A DNA stretch of 64,000 nt. Origin: Cupriavidus phytohabitans. GTDB taxonomy: Bacteria > Pseudomonadota > Gammaproteobacteria > Burkholderiales > Burkholderiaceae. How positions within the stretch are numbered: the first letter of the stretch is position 1; every line of letters starts with the position of its first letter. Below, piece after piece: positions 37,854 through 48,788 of the stretch. Below the pieces are notes generated by a model. It was not told the DNA's origin. It ran no database searches and saw only the letters and a list, made by a program, of their open reading frames with translations. The stretch lies in assembly GCF_000426345.1 (NCBI RefSeq), contig NZ_AUFE01000007.1, positions 124,001 through 188,000 of the forward strand. The letters are read 5' to 3'. The translations under genes and the position numbers were made by a program.

Positions 37854-39287
37854 ATGCAACAACGAGACAAACTGTTTATCAACGGCAAGTGGGTCGCCCC
37901 CCACGGTACCGGCACCATCGACGTCATCCATTCCAGCACCGAAGCAGTGATGGGGACCATTCCCGAAGGCTCGCCGCGCGACGCCGAAGACGCCATCCAG
38001 GCCGCGCGCGCTGCCTTTGACGGCTGGGCGGCGACGCCCGCGTCGGTGCGCGCCGGCTATATCGCCAAGGTCGCCGAAGGACTGAAGGCGCGCAGCGAAG
38101 AACTGGCGCAGATGATCGCCGGCGAAGTCGGCATGCCGATCAAGCTGGCGCGCGCGATCCAGGTGGGCGGCCCGGTCTACAACTGGGGACAGACCGCGAA
38201 GCTGCTCGATACCTTCCGCTTCGAGGAAGAAGTGGGCAATTCGCTGGTGGTGCGCGAGCCGGTGGGCGTGGTGGCGGCGATCACGCCGTGGAACTACCCG
38301 CTCAACCAGATCACGCTGAAGGTCGCGCCGGCGCTGGCAGCGGGCTGCACGGTGGTGCTCAAGCCGTCTGAAGTGGCGCCGCTGAACGCTTTCGTGCTGG
38401 CCGAGGTGATCGAGGCCGCGGGCTTGCCGCCGGGGGTGTTCAACCTGGTGACGGGATTCGGCCCGGTGGTTGGCGAGGTGCTGGCGAGCCATCCGGAGGT
38501 CGACATGGTGTCATTCACCGGTTCGACCCGGGCCGGCAAGCGCGTGTCCGAGCTGGCCTCGCAGACGGTCAAGCGCGTGGCACTGGAACTGGGCGGCAAG
38601 TCTGCCTCGGTGGTGCTCGACGATGCCGACCTGCCGGCGGCGGTCAAGGGCACGATCAGCGCCTGCTTCCTGAATTCGGGCCAGACCTGCTCGGCGCATA
38701 CCCGCATGCTGGTGCCGCGTGCCCGCTACGACGAAGTGAAGGCGATCGCGCAGAAGGTCGTGGCCGGCTTTACCGTGGGCGATCCGCAGCAGGAAACCAC
38801 CAGGCTCGGACCGCTGATCTCCGCGGTGCAGAAGGAGCGCGTCACCGGCTATATCCGCCGCGGGCTGGAAGAGGGCGCTGAACTGGTGGCCGGCGGCCCC
38901 GAGGCGCCGGAAGGACTGGACCAGGGCTTCTTCGTCAAGCCGACCGTGCTCGGCAATGTCGAGCCGCGCGCCACCGTGGCGCAGGAGGAGATCTTCGGGC
39001 CGGTGCTGTCGATCATCTGCTATGACACCGAGGAAGACGCGGTGCGCATCGCCAACGACAGCATCTATGGGCTGGGCGGCGGCGTCTGGTCCGGCGACGA
39101 GGCGCGCGCGATCCGCGTGGCGCGGCGCATCCGCACCGGCCAGGTCGACATCAACGGCGGGCCGTTCAACATGGCCGCGCCGTTCGGCGGCTACAAGCAG
39201 TCGGGCAACGGGCGCGAGGCCGGCAAGTACGGGCTGGAGGAATTCCTCGAATACAAGTCACTGCAAATGAAGAAACCGGCCGCCTGA
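37854..39287 (+). CDS. NAD(P)-dependent aldehyde dehydrogenase family protein
   Basis: Product of 477 residues. ALDH features are PWNYPL, GFTGS-type [11 protein letters not shown], the catalytic Glu in [12 protein letters not shown], the catalytic Cys in [12 protein letters not shown] and [10 protein letters not shown]. The start at 37854 ([13 protein letters not shown]) fits the family N terminus. The substrate aldehyde cannot be read from sequence and neighbours do not help. A terminator follows. Confidence 0.9.
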   Translation: MQQRDKLFINGKWVAPHGTGTIDVIHSSTEAVMGTIPEGSPRDAEDAIQAARAAFDGWAATPASVRAGYIAKVAEGLKARSEELAQMIAGEVGMPIKLARAIQVGGPVYNWGQTAKLLDTFRFEEEVGNSLVVREPVGVVAAITPWNYPLNQITLKVAPALAAGCTVVLKPSEVAPLNAFVLAEVIEAAGLPPGVFNLVTGFGPVVGEVLASHPEVDMVSFTGSTRAGKRVSELASQTVKRVALELGGKSASVVLDDADLPAAVKGTISACFLNSGQTCSAHTRMLVPRARYDEVKAIAQKVVAGFTVGDPQQETTRLGPLISAVQKERVTGYIRRGLEEGAELVAGGPEAPEGLDQGFFVKPTVLGNVEPRATVAQEEIFGPVLSIICYDTEEDAVRIANDSIYGLGGGVWSGDEARAIRVARRIRTGQVDINGGPFNMAAPFGGYKQSGNGREAGKYGLEEFLEYKSLQMKKPAA

Positions 39288-39304
39288 GGCCTGCGCGACA
39301 TGGG

Positions 39305-39333
39305 AAAATGCCCGGCTGGTCCGGGCATTTTTT
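39305..39333 (+). terminator. Rho-independent terminator of the aldehyde dehydrogenase gene
   Basis: AAAATGCCCGG - CTGGT - CCGGGCATTTTTT: perfect 11-bp stem with a T run, 18 bases after the stop codon. Confidence 0.95.
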
Positions 39334-39402
39334 GCATCGCCGCCGACGAAGCGGCGGCAGTCGCCAGGACCGCACTACGACAAGGATAAGAGGGGAGCAA
39401 CG

Positions 39403-41850
39403 ATGCGCTGGTTCGGTCATCTGGCCAGGCTTGTGGGATGGCTGCTGGTGCTGGCGATAGCCGGCACGGCAGGGGCCTTCATCTGGTATCGCCAGGCGGC
39501 GCAGCCGCCTGCATCGGGTACCGTTGCGCTGCCAGGCCTGCACGGCCAGGTCACCATCGTGCGCGACGGCAACGGCGTGCCGCAGATCCGTGCCGCCAGC
39601 AAGGCCGACGCCTGGTTTGCGCTCGGTTATGTCCACGCGCAGGACCGGCTGTGGCAGATGCAGATGAACAAGCGCGTGGTGGCCGGACGGCTCGCCGAGA
39701 TCCTGGGCCCCTCCGCGCTCGATACCGACAAGTTCCTGCGCACGCTGGGCGTGCGGCGCAACGCCGAAGCGATCCTTGCGCAGGCCTCGCCGCAGACGCG
39801 GGCCGCACTGCAGGCATACGCCGACGGCGTCAATGCGTGGATCGACCACCGGCAGGGACCGCTGCCGCCTGAATTCCTGCTGCTGCGCACGCAGCCGGAG
39901 CGCTGGGAGCCGGCCGATACGCTGGGCTGGCAGACCATGATGGCCTGGGACCTGGGCGGCAACTGGAACCAGGAAACGCTGCGCATGCGCCTGGCGCAGG
40001 TGCTGCCGGTGGCGCGCATCAGCGAACTGCTGGCGCCGTACCCGGGCGAGCAGCCGCTGCGCACCATGGATTACGGCCACCTGTACAAGCAGTTGGCGCC
40101 GCTGGCGAATGCGATGGCCAGCGTCGGCGACAAGGCGCCGCCGGGCTATGTCGAGGGCATGGGCTCGAACAACTGGGTGGTTTCCGGCGCGCACACGCGA
40201 TCGGGCAAGCCGATGCTGGCCAACGACCCGCACCTGGGTTTGCAGGCGCCGGCGCTGTGGTACTTCGCGCGCATGACGGCCCCGGGACTCGACGTGGCCG
40301 GCGCCACGCTGCCCGGCATTCCGGTGGTGGTGCTCGGGCACAACGACCGCATTGCATGGGGCCTGACCAATACCGCGCCGGATGTGCAGGACCTGTTTAT
40401 CGAACGGCTGCGGCCCGGCAGCGAAACCCAGTACCAGACGCCGGACGGGTGGGCCACCTTCGAGACCCGCACCGAGACCATCCGGGTCAAGGGCGCGCCC
40501 GACGTGACGCTGAAGGTCCGCAGCACGCGCCACGGGCCGGTGGTCTCGGACGTGTCCGAGCCGCTGTCCGCCGCGGCCGGGCCGCTTGGCGCGCAATACG
40601 TGGTCGCGTTCCAGTGGACCGCGCTGCGTCCGGACGACCGTACCTTCCAGGCCGGCATGAAGATGAACGAGGCGCGCGACTGGGCCAGCTTTACCGCCGC
40701 GCTGCGCGACTTCCATTCTCCGCAGCAGAACATCGTCTACGCCGATGTCGACGGCAATATCGGCTTCTTCGCGCCGGGCCGGGTGCCGCTGCGCCGCGCC
40801 GACAACGACCTGAAGGGCCTGGCGCCCGCACCGGGCTGGGATGCGCGCTATGACTGGGCCGGCTTTATCCCGTTCGAGGCCTTGCCGCAGCGCTACAACC
40901 CGGCGGAAGGCGTGATCGTGACCGCCAACCAGCGCATCGTGCCGCCGGACTACCCGCACTTCATCACCAGCGAATGGACGGTGCCGTATCGCCATGACCG
41001 CATCCATGCGCTGCTGGCGGCCACGCCCAGACACACCTTCGACACCTTCGCCGCGATCCAGAAAGACGTGCTGTCGCTGGCCGTGCGCGACGCCTTGCCG
41101 CTGCTGCTGGCCGCACCGGTCAGCCACGACGGCGCACGGCCGCAGCGCGAGCGCGCGCTGCTCGATGCGCTGCGCGAGTGGGACGGCACCATGGACGCCA
41201 ATCGCGCCGAGCCGCTGGTGGTCACCGCCTGGCTGCGCGAGCTGTCGCGGCGGCTGTTCGAGGAAAAGGTCGGCGAGGCGATCTTTGTGCGGCTGTGGGA
41301 CCAGCGCAACGTGCAGCAGCCGATGCTGAATATCCTGCGCGATCCCGGCAAGCTGGGGGCATTCTGGTGCGACCGTCCGCACACGCGCCCCGCAGAAAGC
41401 TGCAACGACGCGATCGCCGATGCCTGGACCCAGGCCATGGCCGACCTGTCGCGCCGCTATGGCGACGACCCGACACGCTGGCGCTGGGGCGAAGCGCATG
41501 CGGCCCGTTCCGAGCACAAGCCGTTCGGCAAGGTCGCGTACCTGTCGCCGCTGTTCAACCTGCGCGTGCCGACCGGCGGCGACACGTATACGGTCAACGT
41601 CGGCCGCCACAACCTGCGCGACGAGAAGGCGCCGTTCGAGAATACCCATGCCGCCAGCGTGCGGGCGCTGTATGACCTGGCCGACCTGCCGGGTTCGCGC
41701 TTCATGGATTCGACGGGGCAGTCCGGCAACGCCTTGTTGCCGCGCTATCGCGACTGGACCGGCAAATGGGCGGCGGTGGAGTACGTGACCATGCCCTTGG
41801 CACCCGCGCAGGCCGAAGCCCTGATCCTGGTTCCGGCTGCGGCAAAATAG
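39403..41850 (+). CDS. Penicillin acylase family Ntn-hydrolase (S45)
   Basis: Product of 815 residues. An N-terminal hydrophobic stretch (residues 8-30) is a signal peptide or anchor, so it acts in the periplasm. The alpha-chain part has DRLWQMQMNKRVVAGRLAEI, and the autocatalytic site is Ser255 in MGSNNWVVSG, which becomes the N-terminal nucleophile of the beta chain; GHNDRIAWGLTN follows. Family members cleave amide-linked acyl groups (beta-lactams or acyl-homoserine lactones). Which of these is the natural substrate is unknown. It stands alone as a single gene. Confidence 0.9.
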   Translation: MRWFGHLARLVGWLLVLAIAGTAGAFIWYRQAAQPPASGTVALPGLHGQVTIVRDGNGVPQIRAASKADAWFALGYVHAQDRLWQMQMNKRVVAGRLAEILGPSALDTDKFLRTLGVRRNAEAILAQASPQTRAALQAYADGVNAWIDHRQGPLPPEFLLLRTQPERWEPADTLGWQTMMAWDLGGNWNQETLRMRLAQVLPVARISELLAPYPGEQPLRTMDYGHLYKQLAPLANAMASVGDKAPPGYVEGMGSNNWVVSGAHTRSGKPMLANDPHLGLQAPALWYFARMTAPGLDVAGATLPGIPVVVLGHNDRIAWGLTNTAPDVQDLFIERLRPGSETQYQTPDGWATFETRTETIRVKGAPDVTLKVRSTRHGPVVSDVSEPLSAAAGPLGAQYVVAFQWTALRPDDRTFQAGMKMNEARDWASFTAALRDFHSPQQNIVYADVDGNIGFFAPGRVPLRRADNDLKGLAPAPGWDARYDWAGFIPFEALPQRYNPAEGVIVTANQRIVPPDYPHFITSEWTVPYRHDRIHALLAATPRHTFDTFAAIQKDVLSLAVRDALPLLLAAPVSHDGARPQRERALLDALREWDGTMDANRAEPLVVTAWLRELSRRLFEEKVGEAIFVRLWDQRNVQQPMLNILRDPGKLGAFWCDRPHTRPAESCNDAIADAWTQAMADLSRRYGDDPTRWRWGEAHAARSEHKPFGKVAYLSPLFNLRVPTGGDTYTVNVGRHNLRDEKAPFENTHAASVRALYDLADLPGSRFMDSTGQSGNALLPRYRDWTGKWAAVEYVTMPLAPAQAEALILVPAAAK

Positions 41851-41972
41851 CGCACCATGGCGGCATTCCGTGCCGGGATGCCGCCGCAATAGGTGATATC
41901 CCTCCGTGGTTTTCTCGCCGCATGGCCGTTGGCGCTACCATGAGGACCCTTTCCGATCGGCAGGAGTCGCCC

Positions 41973-42680
41973 ATGGCCACACGCACCACCCATGTCATCC
42001 AGCACCTCGCATTCGAGCATGCGGGCGTGATCGGCAACGCGCTGCGCGCGCGCGGCCATGCGCTGCGGGCATTCCAGGCGGGCGTCGACGACCTGCGCCC
42101 CATCGTCGATGACCCGGCCGACCTGCTGCTGATCCTGGGCGGCCCGATCGGCGTCTACGAGACCGATGCCTATCCGTGGCTGGAAGGCGAAATCGCGCTG
42201 ATCCGCCAGCGGCTGGCCGCCGGCGGCAAGATGATCGGGGTTTGCCTGGGCGCGCAGCTGATCGCCCGTGCCGCCGGCGCGCGCGTGTATCCCGGTACGC
42301 GCGAGATCGGCTGGGCGCCGATCGTGCCGACGCCGGCAGGACTAGATTCGGCGCTTGGTGAACTCGGCGCGGCCGGCTGGGAAGTGCTGCACTGGCATGG
42401 CGATACCTTCGACCTGCCGCCCGGCGCCGAACTGCTGGCGTCCACGGCGGCGGTGACGAACCAGGCGTACGCCATCGGCAACCAGGTGCTGGCGCTGCAA
42501 TTCCATCCCGAAGTGCTGCCCGGCGACATCGAGGCCTGGCTGATCGGCCATACCGTCGAACTCGGCAAGGCCGGCATCGACCCGCGCACCATCCGGGCGC
42601 GCACGGCGGAAGTCGGCGCGAGCGTGGCGGCGGCAGGCGAACGCATGTTTGCCCGCTGGCTGGAGCAGGCGGGGCTGTGA
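41973..42680 (+). CDS. Class I glutamine amidotransferase-like protein
   Basis: Product of 235 residues; CAGGAG precedes the start. The GATase nucleophile is Cys91 in GVCLGAQLIARAAG, the His-Glu pair is in LQFHPEV, and HWHGDTFDLP is typical of this GMP synthase-like subgroup. There is no synthetase domain, so it is either a partner subunit or acts alone in glutamine-amide hydrolysis. The stop overlaps the MOSC gene start by four bases. Confidence 0.85.
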   Translation: MATRTTHVIQHLAFEHAGVIGNALRARGHALRAFQAGVDDLRPIVDDPADLLLILGGPIGVYETDAYPWLEGEIALIRQRLAAGGKMIGVCLGAQLIARAAGARVYPGTREIGWAPIVPTPAGLDSALGELGAAGWEVLHWHGDTFDLPPGAELLASTAAVTNQAYAIGNQVLALQFHPEVLPGDIEAWLIGHTVELGKAGIDPRTIRARTAEVGASVAAAGERMFARWLEQAGL

Positions 42681-43417
42681 GCACCTCAGCATTGCCGGTG
42701 CCGCGGCCGGCGTCGCATGTGCGGGCCGTGATCGACGCCGTGCTTGTTGGCGAAGTGCGGCCGTTCGGGCCCAGGGGTGTACCCAGCGGCATCGCCAAGT
42801 CAGCCGCCAGCGGGCGTGTGCGCATCGGCTCGCTCGGGCTGGAAGGCGACCAGCAGGGCGATCCCCGCCATCACGGCGGCCCGGAAAAGGCGCTGCACCA
42901 CTATCCGCGCGACCACTACCCCGGCTGGCGTGCCGAACTGGCGGAACAGGGCGCGGCCGGCATTGCCGTGCTCGACGCTCCCGGTGCATTCGGCGAGAAC
43001 CTGAGCACGCAGGGGCTGACCGAGGCCGATATCTGCATCGGCGACCGTTTCCGGCTCGGCACCGCGCTGGTCGAGGTCTCGCAGGCACGCCAGCCGTGCT
43101 TCAAGCTCAACCACCGTTTCGGCTATCCCGGCATGTCGCGGGCGGTGCAGCAGAGTCTGCGCACCGGGTGGTACTACCGCGTGCTGGAAGATGGCGAGGC
43201 AGGCGCGGGCGATACGCTGGCGCTGGTGGCGCGTCCATACCCGCAATGGCCGTTGCAGCGGCTGCTGCGCGTACTGTATGTCGACCGGCTCGACTACGCC
43301 GCGCTCTGCGACATGGCCGGGCTGGTTCCGCTGGCGGAAAGCTGGCGCAAGCTTGCACGGCAGCGCCTGGAGCGGCGCGAAGTCGAAGACATGGAGCGGC
43401 GCCTGGCGGGCGGCTGA
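42677..43417 (+). CDS. MOSC-domain protein with 3-alpha domain (YiiM-like)
   Basis: Product of 246 residues, starting with GTG inside the preceding stop codon. The MOSC domain has DQQGDPRHHGGPEKALHHY, FGENLSTQGLTE and the conserved Cys in SQARQPCFKL, which binds the molybdenum cofactor in this family. The C-terminal helical 3-alpha part is at about residues 190-240. YiiM-type enzymes reduce N-hydroxylated bases such as 6-hydroxylaminopurine, so the role may be detoxification. Translationally coupled to the amidotransferase. Confidence 0.88.
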   Translation: MSTSALPVPRPASHVRAVIDAVLVGEVRPFGPRGVPSGIAKSAASGRVRIGSLGLEGDQQGDPRHHGGPEKALHHYPRDHYPGWRAELAEQGAAGIAVLDAPGAFGENLSTQGLTEADICIGDRFRLGTALVEVSQARQPCFKLNHRFGYPGMSRAVQQSLRTGWYYRVLEDGEAGAGDTLALVARPYPQWPLQRLLRVLYVDRLDYAALCDMAGLVPLAESWRKLARQRLERREVEDMERRLAGG

Positions 43418-43441
43418 GCGGCCGGTCGGCGAAGGTGGATA

Positions 43442-43693
43442 TCAGCCCTGCCGGAAGCGTCGGGCCGTGCCCTCGCGCCTGATGCGCTCCCACACCACCT
43501 GCTTTTCCTCATCGCTGAAGAATACCCAGTTGCTGACCTCGGCTGCGGTGCGGCCGCAGCCCTGGCAGATTTCATCGAACAGCGTGGAGCAGATGCCGAC
43601 ACAGGGGCTGTCCGGACGGTCGGACAGCGTGGAATCCGTATTGCCGGTGTCCGTTTCGGGGCGGAGCGGGGCGGATTCGAAAGACTGCGGCAT
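43442..43693 (-). CDS. DUF1289 protein
   Basis: Product of 83 residues, starting at MPQSFESAPL. Its core is the Cys-rich DUF1289 motif: SPCVGICSTLF, DEICQGCGRT, and NWVFFSDEEKQVVWERI. The four Cys probably bind a metal or an iron-sulfur cluster. Function unknown. It ends 24 bases from the convergent MOSC gene. Confidence 0.85.
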   Translation of the reverse strand: MPQSFESAPLRPETDTGNTDSTLSDRPDSPCVGICSTLFDEICQGCGRTAAEVSNWVFFSDEEKQVVWERIRREGTARRFRQG

Positions 43694-43865
43694 GGTGTCG
43701 GGAGCGGGGTTGGGGTGAAACGGGGGGACATTATACGGGGTCCGGGTGGTGGCCCGCCGGGCGCGGGCGGGCCGCAAGCCAACTACGTTGCACGTAATTG
43801 AGCCGGGTCATCGCAGCCACTACCCTCCAGCCATACCCGCAAGGACCACACCCTGGAGCCGCCCC

Positions 43866-44333
43866 ATGCTGCAAGCCATTGCCACTCTCGCCCCCTCGCG
43901 CCGCGATGCCGCCGTCGACCCCCGCATGCACGCGATGATCGACAACATCCTGCTGGGCTCGCCAGTCGCGCGGGCGCTTGGCGTGCGGCTGGCGAGCCTC
44001 GCCCCCGAGCATGTCGAACTCGAAATGCCGTTCCTGCCGACCAATGTGACCCATGGCAGCACCGTGCACGGTGGGGTGATCGCCACCCTGATCGATATTG
44101 CCGGCGCCGCGGCCGCAGCGTCCGGAGCCAGCGCCGACGAAGTGAAGGGAGGGGCGACCAGTTCGCTGTCCGTCCAGTACCTTGCGCCGGCGCAAGGGGC
44201 GGCGTTGCGCGCCGTGGCGACAGTGGTGCGGCGTGGCCGGCGGCAGGTGGCGACCGAGGTGTCGGTCTACGCCGAGGCCGCCGACGAAGGCGTGCTGGTG
44301 GCAAAGGCGTTGATGAGCAGCGCCATGTTCTGA
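43866..44333 (+). CDS. PaaI-like hot-dog thioesterase
   Basis: Product of 155 residues. The PaaI-type motif HGSTVHGGVIATLIDIAG gives the catalytic region, and SLSVQYLAPAQG is the second strand block. It hydrolyses acyl- or aryl-CoA esters. The start at 43866 (MLQAIATLAP) lies in a region without a good ribosome-binding site, so the true start may be slightly different. Substrate unknown. Confidence 0.85.
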   Translation: MLQAIATLAPSRRDAAVDPRMHAMIDNILLGSPVARALGVRLASLAPEHVELEMPFLPTNVTHGSTVHGGVIATLIDIAGAAAAASGASADEVKGGATSSLSVQYLAPAQGAALRAVATVVRRGRRQVATEVSVYAEAADEGVLVAKALMSSAMF

Positions 44334-44458
44334 GTCGCTGGAGGGCCAGCGCATGCGCGCTGGCTTCCGTTTTAAAATGCAATTAACCGCCAGAAACTTG
44401 CGCTCCACACCGTTGCGCGCCAGTAAACTGGCGCGAATGCGCTTCCAATAAGGTGGTC

Positions 44459-44487
44459 AGCCGGTTTCCGGGTGAAGCGGGCTTTTT
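44459..44487 (+). terminator. Possible terminator of the thioesterase gene
   Basis: AGCCGGTTTC - loop - GAAGCGGGCTTTTT forms an imperfect 10-bp stem ending in a T run. It lies 126 bases after the stop, so it is only a candidate. Confidence 0.4.
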
Positions 44488-44510
44488 CCCTCTCCCACAA
44501 TTGGGAGGGG
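44488..44510. repeat. Short hairpin related to the CCCTCTCCC palindromes at 48.6-48.8 kb
   Basis: CCCTCTCCCA - CAAT - TGGGAGGGG. It shares the CCCTCTCCC/GGGAGAGGG core with the paired elements at 48644 and 48726, so it may be a degenerate member of the same REP-like family. Confidence 0.4.
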
Positions 44511-44576
44511 CCCAGAAGAGAAGGCGGGCGCGTCTGGCATCGGCGCCGACACGCCCGCGCCGCCATCAGTACGGCA

Positions 44577-45845
<1,269 letters not shown>

Positions 45846-45908
45846 CTATACGTTAGGAGAATCTTGAGGGGTTATGCCGATTCGGCATGAACACCGCCGG
45901 GCGATAAA

Positions 45909-47363
45909 CTAAATCGCATACATATCGAGATATTCATTGACCGCGATCGCCTCCAGGCGCGCCTGGTCCAGCGATACCGCCAGGATGGCCTGCTGCTGCT
46001 TCGGCGGGAAGCGCCGCGCCAGGTTGGCGCGAAATTTCTCCACCAGCAGCGGGATGCCCTCGGCGCGGCGGCGCATGTGGCCGAGGGGATACTCGACCAG
46101 CACTTCGTCGAGCACGGTGCCGTCATCCAGCGTCACGGTCAGCGCATTGGCGATCGAGCGCTTGTCGGGATCGTGGTAGTCGCGCGTCAGCGCCGGATCT
46201 TCCACGCAGGTGATCCTGGCGCGCAGCGCGTCGATGCGCGGGTCGGCCGCAACATCATCCTCATAGTCCGCGGCGGTCAGGCGCCCGAACAGCAATGGCA
46301 CCGCCACCATGTACTGGATGCAATGGTCGCGGTCAGCGGGATTGCTGAGCGGGCCTTTCTTGTCGATGATGCGCAGGCACGCCTCATGGGTGCGGATGGT
46401 GATGGATGCAATATCCGCGGCCCCGTGCCCGGCGAGCGCGAGCGCGCCATGCAGCTGCATGGCCGCTTCCACCGCGGTCTGCGCATGGAACTCGGCCGGG
46501 AACGCGACCTTGAACAGCACGTTCTCCATCACGTATGTACCGTACGGCCGCTGGAATTTGAACGGCTGTCCCTTGAACAGCACGTCATAGAAGCCCCACG
46601 TCTTCGCTGTCAGCACCGACGGGTAGCCCATTTCACCGGTGCGCGCGATCAGAGCCAGCCGCACCGCGCGGCTGGTGGCATCGCCGGCGGCCCAGCTCTT
46701 GCGGCTGCCGGTGTTGGGCGCATGGCGATAGGTGCGCAGGCTCTGGCCGTCGACCCAAGCCAGCGACACCGCGTTGATGATCTCGTCGCGCGTCAGCCCC
46801 AGCATTTGCGCGACCACGGCGGTGGACGCCACCTTGACCAGCACCACGTGGTCCAGGCCCACCTTGTTGAACGAGTTTTCCAGCGCAATGCAGCCCTGGA
46901 TCTCATGCGCCTTGATCATGGCCGTGAGCACGGCCCTCATCGTCAGTGGCTTGCGGCCGGCGGCAATGTCGTTGCGCGAGATCCAATCCGCGGTGGCGAG
47001 GATGCCGCCGAGGTTGTCGGACGGGTGGCCCCATTCGGCGGCCAGCCAGGTGTCGTTGAAATCCAGCCAGCGGATCATCGCGCCGATGTTGAACGCGGCC
47101 TGGACCGGGTCGAGCTGGAACTGGGTGCCCGGCACGCGCGCGCCGTTGGGCACGATCGTGCCCGGGACGACGGGGCCGAGCAGCTTGGTGCAGGCCGGGT
47201 AGGACAGGGCTTCGAGCCCGCAGCCGAGTGTGTCGATCAGGCAGTTGCGGGCGGTATCGTAGGCGAGGCCGCTCCTGATCTCGTAGCCGGTGACATAGTC
47301 GACGATGTCGACCAGCACCTGGTCCGGATCGGGGCGTTGCGTGGACGGCGTGCCGGTGGACAT
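45909..47363 (-). CDS. prpD: 2-methylcitrate dehydratase PrpD
   Basis: Product of 484 residues. The MmgE/PrpD family is shown by [31 protein letters not shown] and [15 protein letters not shown]. It dehydrates 2-methylcitrate to 2-methylaconitate (iron-independent). It is the last gene of the prp operon, 25 bases after prpF. Its presence together with AcnD gives two routes for the same dehydration step. Confidence 0.95.
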   Translation of the reverse strand: MSTGTPSTQRPDPDQVLVDIVDYVTGYEIRSGLAYDTARNCLIDTLGCGLEALSYPACTKLLGPVVPGTIVPNGARVPGTQFQLDPVQAAFNIGAMIRWLDFNDTWLAAEWGHPSDNLGGILATADWISRNDIAAGRKPLTMRAVLTAMIKAHEIQGCIALENSFNKVGLDHVVLVKVASTAVVAQMLGLTRDEIINAVSLAWVDGQSLRTYRHAPNTGSRKSWAAGDATSRAVRLALIARTGEMGYPSVLTAKTWGFYDVLFKGQPFKFQRPYGTYVMENVLFKVAFPAEFHAQTAVEAAMQLHGALALAGHGAADIASITIRTHEACLRIIDKKGPLSNPADRDHCIQYMVAVPLLFGRLTAADYEDDVAADPRIDALRARITCVEDPALTRDYHDPDKRSIANALTVTLDDGTVLDEVLVEYPLGHMRRRAEGIPLLVEKFRANLARRFPPKQQQAILAVSLDQARLEAIAVNEYLDMYAI

Positions 47364-47388
47364 GAGCGGCCTCGCGGGAGGGCAAGGG

Positions 47389-48579
47389 TCAGAACGCGTC
47401 GCCCGGCACGCGCACCCAGCCTTCCATCAGCACGCGCGCGCTGCGGCTCATGATGGCCTTCTTGACGGCCCATTCGCCATTGACCTGCTGCGCCTCGGCG
47501 CCCACGCGCAGCGTGCCGGAGGGGTGCCCGAAACGCACTGCATTGCGTTCGCCGCCGCCGGCAGCCAGGTTGACCAGCGTGCCGGGGATGGCCGCCGCGG
47601 TGCCGATGGCAACGGCCGCCGTGCCCATCATCGCGTGGTGCAGCTTGCCCATCGAGAGCGCACGCACCAGCAGGTCGACGTCGGCCGCAGCCACCTTCTT
47701 GCCGCTGGAGGCGGTGTAGTCGGCCGGCTTGGCCACGAATGCGACCTTGGGCGTGTGCTGGCGCTTGGCGGCCTCGTCCACGTCCTTGATCAGGCCCATG
47801 CGCAGCGCGCCATAGGCGCGGATGGTCTCGAACATCGCCAGCGCCTTGGTATCGCTGTTGATGGCGTCCTGCAGTTCGGTGCCCGTATAGCCGATGCTCT
47901 CCGCATTGACGAAGATGGTCGGGATGCCGGCGTTGATCATGGTCGCCTTGAGCGTGCCGACGCCCGGCACTTCCAGGTCGTCGACCACGTTGCCGGTCGG
48001 GAACATCGCGCCGCCGGCGCCTTCTTCCTCGGCGGCCGGGTCCATGAACTCGAGCTGCACTTCGGCGGCCGGGAACGTCACGCCGTCGAGTTCGAAGTCA
48101 CCGGTTTCCTGCACTTCACCGTTGGTGATGGGCACGTGGCCGATGATGGTCTTGCCGATATTGGCTTGCCAGATGCGCACGGTGGCAACGCCGTTCTGCG
48201 GGATACGGCTCGGGTCGAGCAGGCCGGCGCTGATGGCGAACGGGCCGACCGCTGCGGACAGGTTGCCGCAGTTGCCGCTCCAGTCCACGAACGACTGGTC
48301 GATCGAGACCTGGCCGAACAGGTAGTCGACATCGTGGTCCGCACGCGTGCTCTTCGACACGATTACGGTCTTGCTGGTGCTGGAGGTGGCGCCGCCCATG
48401 CCGTCGATCTGCTTGCCGTACGGGTCGGGGCTGCCGATCACGCGCATCAGCAGTGCGTCGCGGGCGGGGCCGGGGGCCTGCGCGGTCTCGGGCAGGTCTT
48501 GCAGGCGGAAGAACACGCCCTTGCTGGTGCCGCCACGGATGTAGGTGGCGGGGATCTTGATCTGGGGTACGTGGGCCAT
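47389..48579 (-). CDS. prpF: 2-methylaconitate cis-trans isomerase PrpF
   Basis: Product of 396 residues. PrpF features are [36 protein letters not shown] (catalytic region) and [15 protein letters not shown]. It isomerises the 2-methylaconitate isomer made by AcnD so that hydration can proceed. It is ORF5 of the R. eutropha cluster. A paired palindrome lies between it and acnD upstream. Confidence 0.94.
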   Translation of the reverse strand: MAHVPQIKIPATYIRGGTSKGVFFRLQDLPETAQAPGPARDALLMRVIGSPDPYGKQIDGMGGATSSTSKTVIVSKSTRADHDVDYLFGQVSIDQSFVDWSGNCGNLSAAVGPFAISAGLLDPSRIPQNGVATVRIWQANIGKTIIGHVPITNGEVQETGDFELDGVTFPAAEVQLEFMDPAAEEEGAGGAMFPTGNVVDDLEVPGVGTLKATMINAGIPTIFVNAESIGYTGTELQDAINSDTKALAMFETIRAYGALRMGLIKDVDEAAKRQHTPKVAFVAKPADYTASSGKKVAAADVDLLVRALSMGKLHHAMMGTAAVAIGTAAAIPGTLVNLAAGGGERNAVRFGHPSGTLRVGAEAQQVNGEWAVKKAIMSRSARVLMEGWVRVPGDAF

Positions 48580-48643
48580 GGGAATGAATGTCGTGGTTAG
48601 GTATGCGAAGGGAGCCGATCGTAGCCGGCACCCCTGGCGGACG

Positions 48644-48688
48644 CTCCCCTCTCCCGCGAAGTGGGAGAGGGGTGGGGGTGAGGGCGGG
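48644..48688. repeat. REP-like palindromic element, copy 1
   Basis: CTCCCCTCTCCCGCGAAGTG... forms a hairpin CCCCTCTCCC/GGGAGAGGGG with a GGGGGTGAGGGC tail. It is the inverted counterpart of copy 2 at 48726-48770. It lies in the spacer of the prp operon, between prpF and acnD. Confidence 0.8.
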
Positions 48689-48725
48689 AGCACCCACGAA
48701 GTGAAGCGCTTCGGTGCTGCACGCG

Positions 48726-48770
48726 CCGGCCCTCACCCCCGGCCCCTCTCCCGCGCGCGGGAGAGGGGAG
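48726..48770. repeat. REP-like palindromic element, copy 2 (inverted)
   Basis: CCGGCCCTCACCCCCGGCCC then CTCTCCCGCGCGCGGGAGAGG. Reverse-complemented it matches copy 1 over about 40 of 45 bases, so the two copies are a tail-to-tail inverted pair, the arrangement of bacterial interspersed mosaic elements. Confidence 0.8.
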
Positions 48771-48788
48771 CAAACACCCGGCAACTTG

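Noticed and set aside
39166..41889. 907-residue open frame on the minus strand
   Set aside because: It lies exactly opposite the penicillin-acylase-family gene, which has clear motifs; its translation is Arg/His/Gln rich without domains, as expected for antisense of GC-rich coding DNA.
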